Of a stretch of DNA of 27,250 nucleotides, positions 18,628-27,243 are shown piece after piece. Origin of the DNA: Chara braunii (taxonomy: Eukaryota; Streptophyta; Charophyceae; Charales; Characeae). Within the stretch, counting starts at the first letter, position 1, and every line of letters starts with the position of its first letter. Where the stretch lies: contig BFEA01000390.1 of NCBI GenBank assembly GCA_003427395.1, positions 1,314,125 to 1,341,374 of the forward strand, read 5' to 3'. The notes beneath the pieces were generated by a model. It made no database searches. It saw nothing but the letters and a program-made list of their open reading frames with translations, and was not told the origin of the DNA. The translations under genes were made by a program, and so were the position numbers.

Positions 18628-19757
18628 TCACAAAACTTCTTCCTCTGGTAGTTTGAATAGCCGATGCACGTCGTCTATGTATGTCGATCCGGAACTTACC
18701 TCTCGCCCAATGACCCACCATAAGACCTCAACACTGATTCGCGGGATCCTTGGTCTTGTTGTTACAGTTGCGCACGCTATGCGCAATACTTCATACTCCT
18801 GCTCTTCCTCCAATGGCACCATCTCTAAGAAGGCCCGATAATACTCTCGATACAACAAGGCTTCCTCAAACCTCAATCTAGCTAATGTCGCTACTGCCTG
18901 TATGACGAGCTCCACAACTCCCATCCGTCACAGTAGGAAGGGTGATGACCTCATTCGTATGTTGTCCTTGGGCAGGGTAAAGTCCCTGCCATGGTGGTTC
19001 TCACTGCGGCCGTCACATCCTGTTCATGGTTCACAAAATCGAATCCCTCTCGCCACGTTATCTGCCAGGCCCCCTCGAACATATACAAAGGCTCGTTCCT
19101 GGACGCCAATGTGACCCCGAAGGTGCGCCATCCCTCCTCTTATAGGTACAACGATCCCTTCATGTAAACGCGCCCCAAAAGGTCCAGGTTCACGCCCCCA
19201 GACTCGCCCCTCGCACAAGATCCCGAGTGGTTCGTCTTCCCAAAGTGTTTGTCTTCGAGCCATCGTGCGATGCCTTCCCCATTGCTCTCTTGCAGTCAAC
19301 CATTGCATCCACATAAATTTTGTGCTCCTTTGTTCTAGTCTTTCCTAATTTGTATTGTCGGTTTCCGTACAATACACATCCACTCCCCTTCCTTAATCTC
19401 ATTTGGTACACGCTTTGATTCTCCATTCTTTCGTCACTCACATAGGTGCTCTACCTGCTTAAGCGCCGGCTCCTGCAGGTCAGAACCACCGCACTGAACA
19501 GCAGGAACACGTTGCCTACATACGAAGGGGTCGTCACCAATTCGAGGCGAAGTATCATCTTTTGTTTTGTCGTCCACATCAATTCGGTCGTCCCTGACGA
19601 GTCTCAAGATGTCGACGACCTCCTTGGCTCTATTATCGTAGAAAAAGCGTCGAACAACCACGAAAATTTCAGGTCTATCTTGTCTAGGGACTTCGCTACT
19701 CTCTAAATATGTTTGTATCCTTCGAACTACTCTAACACAAAGTTCGTATCCTTCCAA
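18628..19757 (-). pseudogene. Unknown coding region, upstream half
   Basis: Four minus-strand frames in different phases appear to be one broken gene, continuing into the block at 18502-17266. From the 5' side: 19757-19434 (ELCVRVVRRIQTYLESSEVP, FVVVRRFFYDNRAKEVVDIL, DDRIDVDDKTKDD); 19441-19190 (basic); about 19190-18990, part overlapping the 19314-19024 frame (GVTLASRNEPLYMFEGAWQI, TWREGFDFVNHEQDVTAAVR, TTMAGTLPCPRTTYE); and 18924-18628 (MGVVELVIQAVATLARLRFE, EYYRAFLEMVPLEEEQEYE, RIPRISVEVLWWVIGREVSS). Hydrophobic and charged residues are patterned as in a folded protein. I recognise no domain. The orientation matches the retroelement to the left, but the two are separated by a LINE and mitochondrial DNA. 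Confidence 0.5.
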
Positions 19758-19807
19758 CTACTCTTACCACCTCTAAAAGTGTTTGGAGTATGACCACCTT
19801 TACGACA

Positions 19808-19841
19808 TCTCTCTCTCTCTCTCCCTCTCTCTCTCTCTCTC
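19808..19841. repeat. (CT)n microsatellite
   Basis: A run of CT dinucleotides with one CCC interruption, at the left edge of a pyrimidine-rich block that extends to about 20100. Confidence 0.95.
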
Positions 19842-19984
19842 ATACCAATCTATCAATAGATCTTATCAATCTCATCTCATTTTATCTCATCTTTCATTTC
19901 CATTTCTCCTCGTCTCATCTCCTCATCCCAGCTGATCCCCTCTCTCAATTCTCCTCATCTACTCTACTCTCATCTCACCTAATT

Positions 19985-20095
19985 GCATTGCATCCCATCG
20001 CATCCCATCCCATCGCATCCCATGCCATCCCATCCCATCTCATCCCCATCCCATCCCCATCCCCATCCCCATCCCCATCCCTTCCCTCCCTCCAG
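19985..20095. repeat. (CATCC)n / (CCCCAT)n microsatellite
   Basis: Pentanucleotide CATCC-type repeats with G substitutions pass into hexanucleotide CCCCAT repeats towards the right. The shift in unit length within one array suggests slippage after point mutation. Confidence 0.9.
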
Positions 20096-20099
20096 CCAT

Positions 20100-20556
20100 C
20101 TACTCGCATGCGTGCGAATACATCTGTTGAGGCCTGTGCAGACACTGGAGATGGAGAGGAAGGAGAAGGGAACCGATGGAGGAAGGACTCCATCAGACGC
20201 TTGAGAGAGGTGTTGATAGAGGCTAGCCAGGTCTCTATGGCTGACATCCTGGCCTTCCATCTTCAGCATCTGTTCATCCCAGGCCAAGAGGTCTCCCTCT
20301 TGGACATATGTCCGTCCCGGGCCATGAAAACGTTCTGGTTAGGAACTGTTTTTAACCGTATCCACTCTGAGCTTCTCAAGGACTCCACAAAATCTGGCGT
20401 CCGCAGGGGCTTTGGAAAAACAGTCAATTAATTCCGCTCTTCACCAGGCTTCTCTTCCCGTCTTCTTTGCATGTCTCTCAATTCCTTTTGAGTGGCTTTT
20501 GCAGCCTGCTCTGTCACCTCAAGCTCAGCATCAAGCACATCCATCTTGGTCAGGGC
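20100..20556 (-). pseudogene. Possible coiled-coil coding remnant
   Basis: One minus-strand phase from 20556 reads ALTKMDVLDAELEVTEQAAK and ATQKELRDMQRRREEKPGEE, a heptad-like coiled coil, then a TAA at 20430-20428, then PKPLRTPDFVESLRSSEWIR, another stop near 20250, and MSAIETWLASINTSLKRLME to about 20100. A gag-like or linker protein of a retroelement is plausible. The opposite strand is also open here (to 20431), so strand assignment is uncertain; the coiled-coil pattern is my reason for choosing minus. Confidence 0.35.
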
Positions 20557-20689
20557 CCACTTCCCTTCCCTGCTTTGCCCAGATTACTTGATTTTGTTTA
20601 GCTTGGAGAAAGAATGGATGTCTTCTCCAGTAACAATGATACAACTCCAAGGCAAAGGTAAACCAACAAACAGTTATGATACCCATTAG

Positions 20690-21077
20690 GACCCAAAAGT
20701 TTGAAAAACTGCAGAATTGTCCTAGTGTCGCATGAGAGACAAGAACCGACCTCTCAAAGGATGTACAAAAATAGCACAGCGGAAGACTGAAATACCAAGA
20801 TCTGACTCGGCATGGACAATGACAGGACCTGACACGACCAATCACCACACAGTGTGAATAGACTAAGCGCAGCAAGCATGGAAGACGCACTGAGCCCAAA
20901 TACAACCACGGACGAAATGAGGGAGAGGAGACAAACTGAGGAGGAAATAGGGAGGATCAGCAACCATAGCCCGATAAACCCAATCTCCAATGTATCCCCA
21001 ATGTCGCTGCTCATACAATATCAAGTCGCAATGTCCCTGAACTGGGCAAAGCCCAAAAGTCACCAAGCCTCGATGTC

Positions 21078-21080
<3 letters not shown>
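20690..21080. other. Unassigned sequence between remnants
   Basis: Short overlapping frames exist on both strands with no recognisable motif and no splice-bounded exon that I can defend. Confidence 0.4.
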
Positions 21081-21144
<64 letters not shown>

Positions 21145-21150
21145 TGTGTG
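21081..21150. repeat. (CT)n(GT)n compound microsatellite
   Basis: CT repeats from 21081 to 21127 change directly into GT repeats up to 21150. All long frames through it are repeat artefacts. Confidence 0.97.
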
Positions 21151-21230
21151 CAGAAGAAGAAGACGAAGCTCCGTAAGGAAAGGAGAAGAGGCGACAGAGT
21201 ACAGGATGAGAAAGAAGAATAAGAAGAAGG

Positions 21231-21234
<4 letters not shown>

Positions 21235-21325
<91 letters not shown>

Positions 21326-21326
21326 N

Positions 21327-21377
<51 letters not shown>
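21235..21377. repeat. (CT)n(CA)n compound microsatellite with an assembly N
   Basis: CT repeats from about 21235 to 21279 are followed by CA repeats to 21377. The single ambiguous base N at 21326 lies in the CA part, which marks an unresolved point or collapsed repeat in the assembly. The true length is unknown. Confidence 0.97.
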
Positions 21378-21381
<4 letters not shown>

Positions 21382-21479
21382 TGTGCACCATGTACTAACC
21401 TGCAAAAGATGGTGCCTTGATGCAGGTGAGGACGTGCAGGTAAGTTGTTCGGTAGGTCCCCTGGCCTCCACTTCTCTCT

Positions 21480-22300
21480 CTCTCTACCCCAACCTCTACT
21501 GCAGCTCGACTGCAGGGCTCAAGCTCCTAACCATGCGCCCAGTGCTGTCGAATAACATACTAACAGTGCCCAGCGCGTCGACTAACCTCTGCCTACCATA
21601 CGACCTGCCTCTACCTAGGCCACCAACTATAAATAGCGCTGGTCGACTGGGAGGCTGCCTCTACCAGTCTGAAACTGCACCAGTGTCTCAGGGGGAATTG
21701 AAGCCCAAAACAGACCTGGCACCCAACCGGAAAACTGGCGTCTAACGAAGTTGGCGCCCAAACAATACTGGGCCTGAACGGCCTGACCAGTAATCCAGGC
21801 CTAACTGGGCCTCTAACGCGGTGGTCCTAATCTGGACCGGTAACAGGCCTAGCCTGGCCTACTAACCCTGCGGCCCTAAAACAGCCGAAACAACACTGGT
21901 CCCTAGACTGGGCCCCCTGCTAATCCCTAGGACCCCCAAGTGGGCCCTGCGGGGCCCTTGTGGGAAATGTGAATGCCACACCAAGTTAGTGCTACAGCCC
22001 GCTGAGAAACTGCAAGAACATTACAACTTTTTTATTTTTATTTTTAAGAAACTACTCCTATTCTGGGGAGCCACAGTCCAGTTCCTTTTCAGCCGGCAAG
22101 TCAAAAATGAATACAACTCAAGAACACGCTTCCCTGCATTACGGCCCGGGGAACCCCGACAGCATTGATTGCTTCCATGCAGGAGGGATCGACTGTCAGT
22201 CGAGCCCATGCCGTTGTTCATTCCCTCCCCAAATCAAATGTAACCCCCCCAAGAATCATACTTGAAAGCAATCAGGCATCCTAACCATCTGCTTTCCTAA
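21480..22300. other. Non-coding region with a degenerate CTGG/GGCC motif block
   Basis: From about 21690 to 21960 motifs such as CTAACTGGGCC, CCTGGCC and GGTCCTAA recur at irregular short spacing, possibly a much-decayed minisatellite. The remaining sequence shows no recognisable gene on either strand. Confidence 0.4.
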
Positions 22301-22323
22301 CTCCCTAGAACCCCACCTCCTTC

Positions 22324-22700
22324 CTAAACCCCTAAACCCTCCTCCCCGCCTAAGTCGGTGGCCAAGGCCACACCCGAGGTCTGGGACAGATGTGACTCCC
22401 TCGAAGTAGCCGTTGACATTCCGTTCAGTTCCCCCTGGACCCACTCCAATGACCAACAGAACTTGGGAGTGTCACCGGTGCGGGATCCCAATTTCCCATT
22501 CCCCACCAACCCCACCGTGTCCTTCACGAATTTGTTAGGGACTTCCTGTTCCCTGGTGGGGTCTTTTTTTATCAACTTGAGGATTCGTAGCCAGTCCGAG
22601 TAGTATTCCGCATAGAGCATGTATGTAAGCCTCTGCCAGGCTTCAGCAACCGGCGTGATTTGAGAACCTATGGCCGCTTTGCATCTTCGTTTAAGAACAC
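22324..22700 (-). pseudogene. Unrecognised coding remnant (YAEYYSDWLR-type)
   Basis: The minus strand reads QVAVFLNEDA (about 22695-22660), a frameshift, IGSQITPVAEAWQRLTYMLY, AEYYSDWLRILKLIKKDPTR, then EQEVPNKFVKDTVGLVGNGK and TPKFCWSLEWVQGEL. The segment is amphipathic and looks like genuine protein, with W/Y-rich helices. I do not recognise it. It may come from a transposon-borne DNA-binding or transposase-associated protein. At least one frameshift shows that it is no longer functional as written, unless a short intron lies there. Confidence 0.45.
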
Positions 22701-22981
22701 TGCAACTTGGTATATGATCGATGATCTGATCTATGATCAGCGATGATTGAAAAAAAGTGGCACATCAGGCAATCTATTTACACAACACCTCATAAAGCAA
22801 TGGCAGGACTGTGGATTCCACTGTCAGAAAAAGGTTTACTGAGTATGGCGTAATAGTTCAAGGGGATAAAAGATGTGTCATTGTAAGAGAACATCCAAAG
22901 CAACAACAATTACTACCATTTCAGAGCCAGGAGATGGACAATACTGTGTGGATTCAACATGTGCATCACCATTTCACTCAC

Positions 22982-23150
22982 CTTCAGGATCACCATTATC
23001 CAACTCTAAATCCTTTGTCGCCCTCCATATGTAGGATCTCCTGATATCAGCAGCATAGCCACGAGTTTGGGGGTCCTCTTCATCACTTTCTGATCCTGCC
23101 AGTGTCGAATCATCCTCCTCCTTGCATTTCTCCAGGGTTGATGCTGCTGC
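22982..23150 (-). CDS. Candidate acidic exon with a strong donor site
   Basis: The minus strand encodes AAASTLEKCKEEDDSTLAGS, ESDEEDPQTRGYAADIRRSY and IWRATKDLELDNGDPEG and ends at GAAG|GTGAGT (donor at 22981-22976), a near-ideal splice donor. The upstream boundary is uncertain; GTAAG|GCAGCA at 23150 would keep the frame open and give a 169-nt exon in phase 0, but its pyrimidine tract is poor. No family is recognised. It lies about 1.9 kb downstream of the Dicer-like exon on the same strand, and the phase would fit an exon following that one (which ends in phase 0). An acidic insert lies between the helicase halves in some DCL proteins, so membership in the same gene is possible but speculative. 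Confidence 0.35.
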
Positions 23151-23326
23151 CTTACAAGTTGTCCACCCAAATCACGCACCCAATAGTCATCAATCTTGTA
23201 ACTTCAAGACCAATAGCACTCTTCTGTCAAATGTTCCACCATCATTGCCCGTCTGTTTCCATGCCGGTGCTACACTAAACCGCATTGCCCCACACTCCGC
23301 AAGAGTTCATCCCTTGGCATCTATTC

Positions 23327-23448
23327 GCCGATCGGTTGCCCATTCACCAATCCCTCCAGTCTCTAGAGTAGGCATTTCATGATTTTTGCCAATCGGTTTC
23401 CCATTCACCAATTCCTCCAGTCTCTACAGTTGGCATTTCATGATTTGT
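23327..23448. repeat. 61-bp tandem duplication
   Basis: GCCGATCGGTTGCCCATTCA (from 23327) and GCCAATCGGTTTCCCATTCA (from 23388) begin two copies that both continue through CTCCAGTCTCTA and GGCATTTCATGATTT. About 90% of positions match. Confidence 0.9.
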
Positions 23449-23478
23449 CCAGACAATATAAAAAATAAAAACAGGGCG

Positions 23479-23552
23479 AGCTGCCTAGCTCAGTTGGTGG
23501 AGCAGGAAGTTGCATTCAGGAGGTCATCGGTTCGATTCCCTGCGCCTTCCCT
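23479..23552 (+). tRNA. tRNA-derived sequence, probably the head of a SINE
   Basis: Good RNA polymerase III internal promoter boxes are present: A box TAGCTCAGTTGG (23486-23497) and B box GGTTCGATTCC (23529-23539), at tRNA-like spacing. The anticodon stem (GGAAG against CAGGA) does not pair and the acceptor stem is poor, so this is not a functional tRNA. Sequence to the right (to the C17 tract at 23689-23705) could be the SINE body. A short tRNA pseudogene is the alternative. Confidence 0.6.
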
Positions 23553-23688
23553 TCGAATTCCTGCGGTCTTTTAAGGCATGCTTCCGATCTCACCAGCTGA
23601 GATAGTCAGCTCGCCCCCCTGGTTGGATGGACAGGGGCCTCCTTCCCTTAAGTGGCCTTGGTAAGGGAAATTGGGGCTGTCTCCTCCT

Positions 23689-23705
23689 CCCCCCCCCCCC
23701 CCCCC
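23689..23705. repeat. Poly-C tract, 17 bases
   Basis: C17 follows CTCCTCCTCC. It may be the 3' end of the SINE-like unit or plain slippage. Confidence 0.9.
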
Positions 23706-24327
23706 TTCCAATGCCAGCTGTTAGGCTCAACCCTGAGGGGGTAGGATCAACCCATAACTCTTAGGGCAGCTTAGCCTCAGCTAATAGATTAGGGTGTAGA
23801 TGTAGCTGCTTAATGTAGCCATAGACCCTACCCTTAGATTCTACTCTTAGATCCTAGATCCCTTTGGTGTGTGGATGGACTCTTGTTTGTCCGAGGTAGG
23901 TAATGCAAGGTAAAAATACGGCTGATCCCTTGCTTGCCCGGTGTAGATAGTGCGAGGTACAACATTGAGCTAAGATCATAGCATAGAAAACAAAATGCAT
24001 GTCCCCCATATGAGGAGAAGGCAAGCCTGCATTTTTTTTATCTTTAAAAAAACTTGAAAACTCTTTTAAGATGGAAAAAAAAAAAACAGAAAAATTTCTC
24101 TAAAAAATTACAATGACATTGGCTTCACAATTGTGCTTTTGGATGAATTCTTGGACGGTTCATTTGTCAGATATGAAATGTCCTAAAACGTAGTCAACAA
24201 AGCTAAAAGAAACTTGCAAGAATTGAATACAGGGGCAGAACAGAGGACAGATCCCACGAAACAAATTTTAAAGGCCCAGGGTGATACTGGGTTTAAACTT
24301 TCAACATACAAAGTCCTCTTCAGTGCT

Positions 24328-24400
24328 GTCATTTGCCACATGAGAAAAACACCCAACCCCTCTCCAGAAACGTCATTTGCCAAATGAGAAAAACACCCAA
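24328..24400. repeat. 29-bp direct repeat, 44 bp apart
   Basis: GTCATTTGCCACATGAGAAA at 24328 and GTCATTTGCCAAATGAGAAA at 24372, both continuing AACACCCAA. Confidence 0.85.
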
Positions 24401-24710
24401 TAAAAACAAGCTGAAAGGCATCCTCCTGAAAAGGCATTAAAATTGGAATGGTACAAAGAAAACTAGTCCACAACTTGAGATCGGCAACCCTGATTGCACA
24501 CAAAGAAATTCCTATTGGAAGTCATGAGATCCGTCCTTGCCAGACAGGTGTGACTGGAGGTTGATGAGCCTGGAACTTTCGGGGGTCCCACTGTCCACAC
24601 CATGAATAAACTGATTTTATCCCCTGGCGCACCAGCGGACCACACAAGTTTTCTTTCATCCACACAGAGGTAGCACGCCACCAGCAGTGAACTTAACAAG
24701 AATGTGTTGC

Positions 24711-24780
24711 ATCCCAACTAATTTAATTGTGCACGATGCGTTACACGATTCAATCCCAACCGATTTAATTGTGCACGGTG
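24711..24780. repeat. 28-bp direct repeat, 42 bp apart
   Basis: ATCCCAACTAATTTAATTGT at 24711 and ATCCCAACCGATTTAATTGT at 24753, both continuing GCACGRTG. Confidence 0.85.
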
Positions 24781-24888
24781 GTACAAAGACGGATTCTCAG
24801 GACGACTGCAGAGCAGATTGTCCTCTAATCTGCTTTTTGCTGACATATGCAGACACACCAGCGCTCTACAGCCAACCTGGCACCCATG

Positions 24889-24890
<2 letters not shown>

Positions 24891-24983
<93 letters not shown>
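24891..24983. repeat. (CT)n(CA)n compound microsatellite
   Basis: CT repeats from 24891 to 24925 change into CA repeats to 24983, about 54 bp downstream of the donor of the Dicer-like exon (minus-strand sense). Confidence 0.97.
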
Positions 24984-24985
<2 letters not shown>

Positions 24986-25036
24986 TCCGGATCAATTTTG
25001 CTGTGCTGTGCACAGTATACTGAAATGTCCCCTTAC

Positions 25037-25473
25037 CTTTGCTGCACACCAACATCCTAGCTCTTCGAGAACATACAGCAAGGACCGGACAGTCCACCCA
25101 GCTTTCGCAGCCGCTTTTGCAGCTTTCGCTTTATCCCTCGCCACCATGAATTTGTGACACATTTCCTCCTCGTCTGCTGCCATATCCTTACAGTGTTCAT
25201 CACTATTGTTTGACTGCATTCCTGGAAACCCCTCAGAAGAAGAGCCGTTCTTTTCACAATATTCTTGCACTTCGTTCAGAAGACGAACTATGTTTTCCTT
25301 CCACTCCCTTCCCAACTCCTTCAACTCACCCGCTTCATAGAAAACAAATGATTCAACAGGCTTTGCAACAAATTTATCCAATTCAGTACGATCCATCACA
25401 GTGTAAATTGACGAGTCCAGTGTCTTCTCAAGCTCTTGCATCTGCTTTGCGCAGCGTTCTCGCGACGGCGCAC
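25037..25473 (-). CDS. Exon of a Dicer-like (DCL) protein, helicase region
   Basis: This 437-nt minus-strand exon encodes (from the split Gly) GAPSRERCAKQMQELEKTLD, SSIYTVMDRTELDKFVAKPV, an acidic coiled-coil-like middle (REWKENIVRLLNEVQEYCEK, AADEEEMCHKFMVARDKAKA) and ends TVRSLLYVLEELGCWCAAK. In plant Dicer-like proteins the segment after the DExD/H helicase motif 'GMTASP' reads 'G..S...C...i..LE..LDS...T..DR.EL...V..P.E', and a block 'l.Y.L.ELG.WCA.K' follows about 100 residues on; both are present in order and spacing. Dicers cut double-stranded RNA into small RNAs. The exon is bounded by ATACAG|GT (25474/25473, phase 1) and AAAG|GTAAGG (25037/25036, phase 0), and is open throughout. Intact splice sites argue for a real intron-containing gene, not a retrocopy. 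Which DCL class is unclear. No other DCL exon was securely found in the window. Confidence 0.72.
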
Positions 25474-25961
25474 CTGTATCATTCGACACCGAGAAAAATG
25501 CTTTTTTCTCAGATGGACATAAAACAAAGAAAAGAAAAGGGGATACAACTTACACCCAAATAAATCATGGCTACCATCAGGCACCCACACCGGTGCCTGG
25601 ATGCTCCGCAGTGTATGAACAGGAATCAAAGATGTCTGGAGGTGTACGATTAAATTTTGAATATTTAAACCACCACTACCTCCAAACCTGGGGTCCATTG
25701 TGTTTCTTTTCTGGTACTCTTCTGAAAGCAGACTTTCAAAAAACAACGTACTCGCAACCAAAAAAAGAAAAAAAGAAAAAAACGAACAGCCCTCTGGACG
25801 TGATACAAGGTAGATAGTTGTTGTGCCAGTATGCCCTCAGTGAGGGCATTACGGCAGGGGTGTCAGGTCACGAAAAAAAGAGAAGGAAAATAAAAATTGA
25901 AACAGAGACTTAGGGGGGGAAAGCGGGTTCATACATTCTGCAAACTTGTAGTCTGGGCATG
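25474..25961. other. Probable intron upstream of the Dicer-like exon
   Basis: In minus-strand sense this precedes the exon, with a modest pyrimidine stretch (GCATTTTTCTCGGTGTCG) before ATACAG. A- and T-rich homopolymer patches occur at 25755-25790 and 25870-25900. No exon encoding the preceding helicase motifs was recognised here. Confidence 0.45.
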
Positions 25962-26101
25962 CCCTCCTTACAAAGTGTCGGCAGCCTGTGGACTGCGCCG
26001 TGCCTCCCTGGCGTAACAGCAGCCACGACGACCCTCCTTACAAAGTGTTGGCAGCCCGTGGACTGCGCCGTGCCTCCCTGGTGTAACAGCAGCCACGACA
26101 A
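25962..26101. repeat. 70-bp tandem duplication
   Basis: Copies at 25962-26031 and 26032-26101 start CCCTCCTTACAAAGTGT and differ at only 4 of 70 positions by eye. Confidence 0.95.
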
Positions 26102-27180
26102 CCTGAAACTGGCCACAATTCTAGTTAGATACTTTCTTGTGAGTATTGGTGTGAGCACAACTTCCTGCACGGCTTTCCTGGACTTGATCTTTTGTTTTTT
26201 TTTTTGCTTTTTGAAGGGCCCACAAGGCCCAACTGCCGAGCGTCCGCCGACCCCCGAAAAGTTCAGAAAAAGTGGGAAAACAGCCACTTTTCCCATTTTT
26301 CCCAACACTGGTCGAGGTAGTGGCGGCTTAACAGCAGGGCTGGTCCCCGGATGGACAAGAGACCCCTACCCCATCCGCGGTCCTCCCGGTTGGACCGGCC
26401 GGTGGCCCGGGCCGGTTCCCTTCCGGTTGCCCCCAGCGCATTCCCGCTGGGGCCTGAATTATTTTTTTGCCAGCGCGTATGTGTTCCCGAGGCCTCAAGG
26501 GGGTGGGCCCTGCCCCCCAATTTCAAAACCGGGTCCTGTAGGCCAGGATTTTTCAAGTCCAAAAAGTGGCCAATCTTGGCCGCCGATTGTCGCAGATCAG
26601 CGGCAAAGATCGGCCAGGACCCCATTCTTAAGAAAAACGGGCAGAGGATATCCGCCGCTGATCTTTGATGTGGGTTGGAAAGGCACCTTCTCCAATTTGT
26701 CATCTCGTGGTCCAACGGACTAGTTACCATTGGCAACATGTGATGCTCTTTCACCCTCAGCCTCGAGGGGAACACTATGCTTGTGATGAGGCTCTGATGA
26801 GATTATATCCTTCTGCAACGTCCGTGCCATCTGTGGAAAGAGTTATGGGTTCGGATTTTGGAATCGTGATGTCAGAGCCGTCCGCCCTAAGCTATATTCT
26901 TCTCTCTGGAACCATAACTCTTCTGCTGTCGAGTTATACTCTGGAAGAGCTATAACTTCTGGCAAGGACCTGCTCTCATCATATCTGGTTCAGCTCGTGG
27001 GGTATCAATTCAAATGAAACACTCCACGAAGTGCTCCAGCCACGGGGGGGTCGGATAAGTGAACTGGCTTACTTGACCCCTCCCCGTGGAAGCCATAGTT
27101 CCCTGAATATGTCAATGATAACCCCCTGCCCCCCTCTGGAAGCCCCCTGAAAAGTATTGCACCTTGAAAATTTTATTGTG
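26102..27180. other. Non-coding region with GC-rich block
   Basis: About 26220-26660 is GC-rich with CCGG-type motifs (GGACCGGCCGGTGGCCCGGG near 26392) and a small imperfect inverted repeat (CGCAGATCAGCGGCAAAGAT near 26590 against GCCGCTGATCTTTG near 26654). Open frames on both strands are long only because of GC content and read G/P/R-rich. No gene recognised. The composition resembles LTR or Helitron debris, which I cannot confirm. Confidence 0.4.
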
Positions 27181-27182
27181 GT

Positions 27183-27243
27183 TTCCGACAGCTCTTGAAG
27201 AGCGCAGTCGGAATCTGTCGAGAAAAAAAAAAAAAAAAAAAAA
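27183..27243 (+). repeat. Stem-loop followed by A21
   Basis: TTCCGAC (27183-27189) pairs with GTCGGAA (27207-27213), and inside it GCTCT (27191-27195) pairs with AGAGC (27199-27203). Nine bases later an A21 run follows (27223-27243). Hairpin plus poly-A is typical of the 3' end of a LINE, SINE or retrocopy in plus orientation, but no coding sequence upstream identifies the element. Confidence 0.6.

Larger units (their letters stand above)
23706..24890. other. Non-coding region with short duplications
   Basis: No recognisable gene. It holds a loose pair CTTGTTTGTCCGAGGTAGGT / CTTGCTTGCCCGGTGTAGAT near 23881 and 23931, A- and T-rich runs around 24030-24110, and the two small direct repeats listed separately. 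If the Dicer-like exon is part of an intact gene, this would lie in the following intron. Confidence 0.45.

Noticed and set aside
19790-20431. 213-codon plus-strand frame
   Set aside because: The first half is CT and CATCC microsatellite. The second half is open on both strands and I preferred the minus-strand coiled-coil reading, with low confidence.
21060-21745. Long frames on both strands reading CVCVCV, HTHTHT, SLSLSL or ERERER
   Set aside because: These are direct translations of CT/CA/GT microsatellites, and two cross an assembly N.
22317-22345. Telomere-like CCTAAACCCCTAAACCCT
   Set aside because: Only about two degenerate units; far too short to call a telomeric remnant.
26263-26775. 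Open frames of 170 and 254 codons on opposite strands in the GC-rich block
   Set aside because: They are rich in G, P, R and S with no motif, as expected from GC-rich non-coding DNA.
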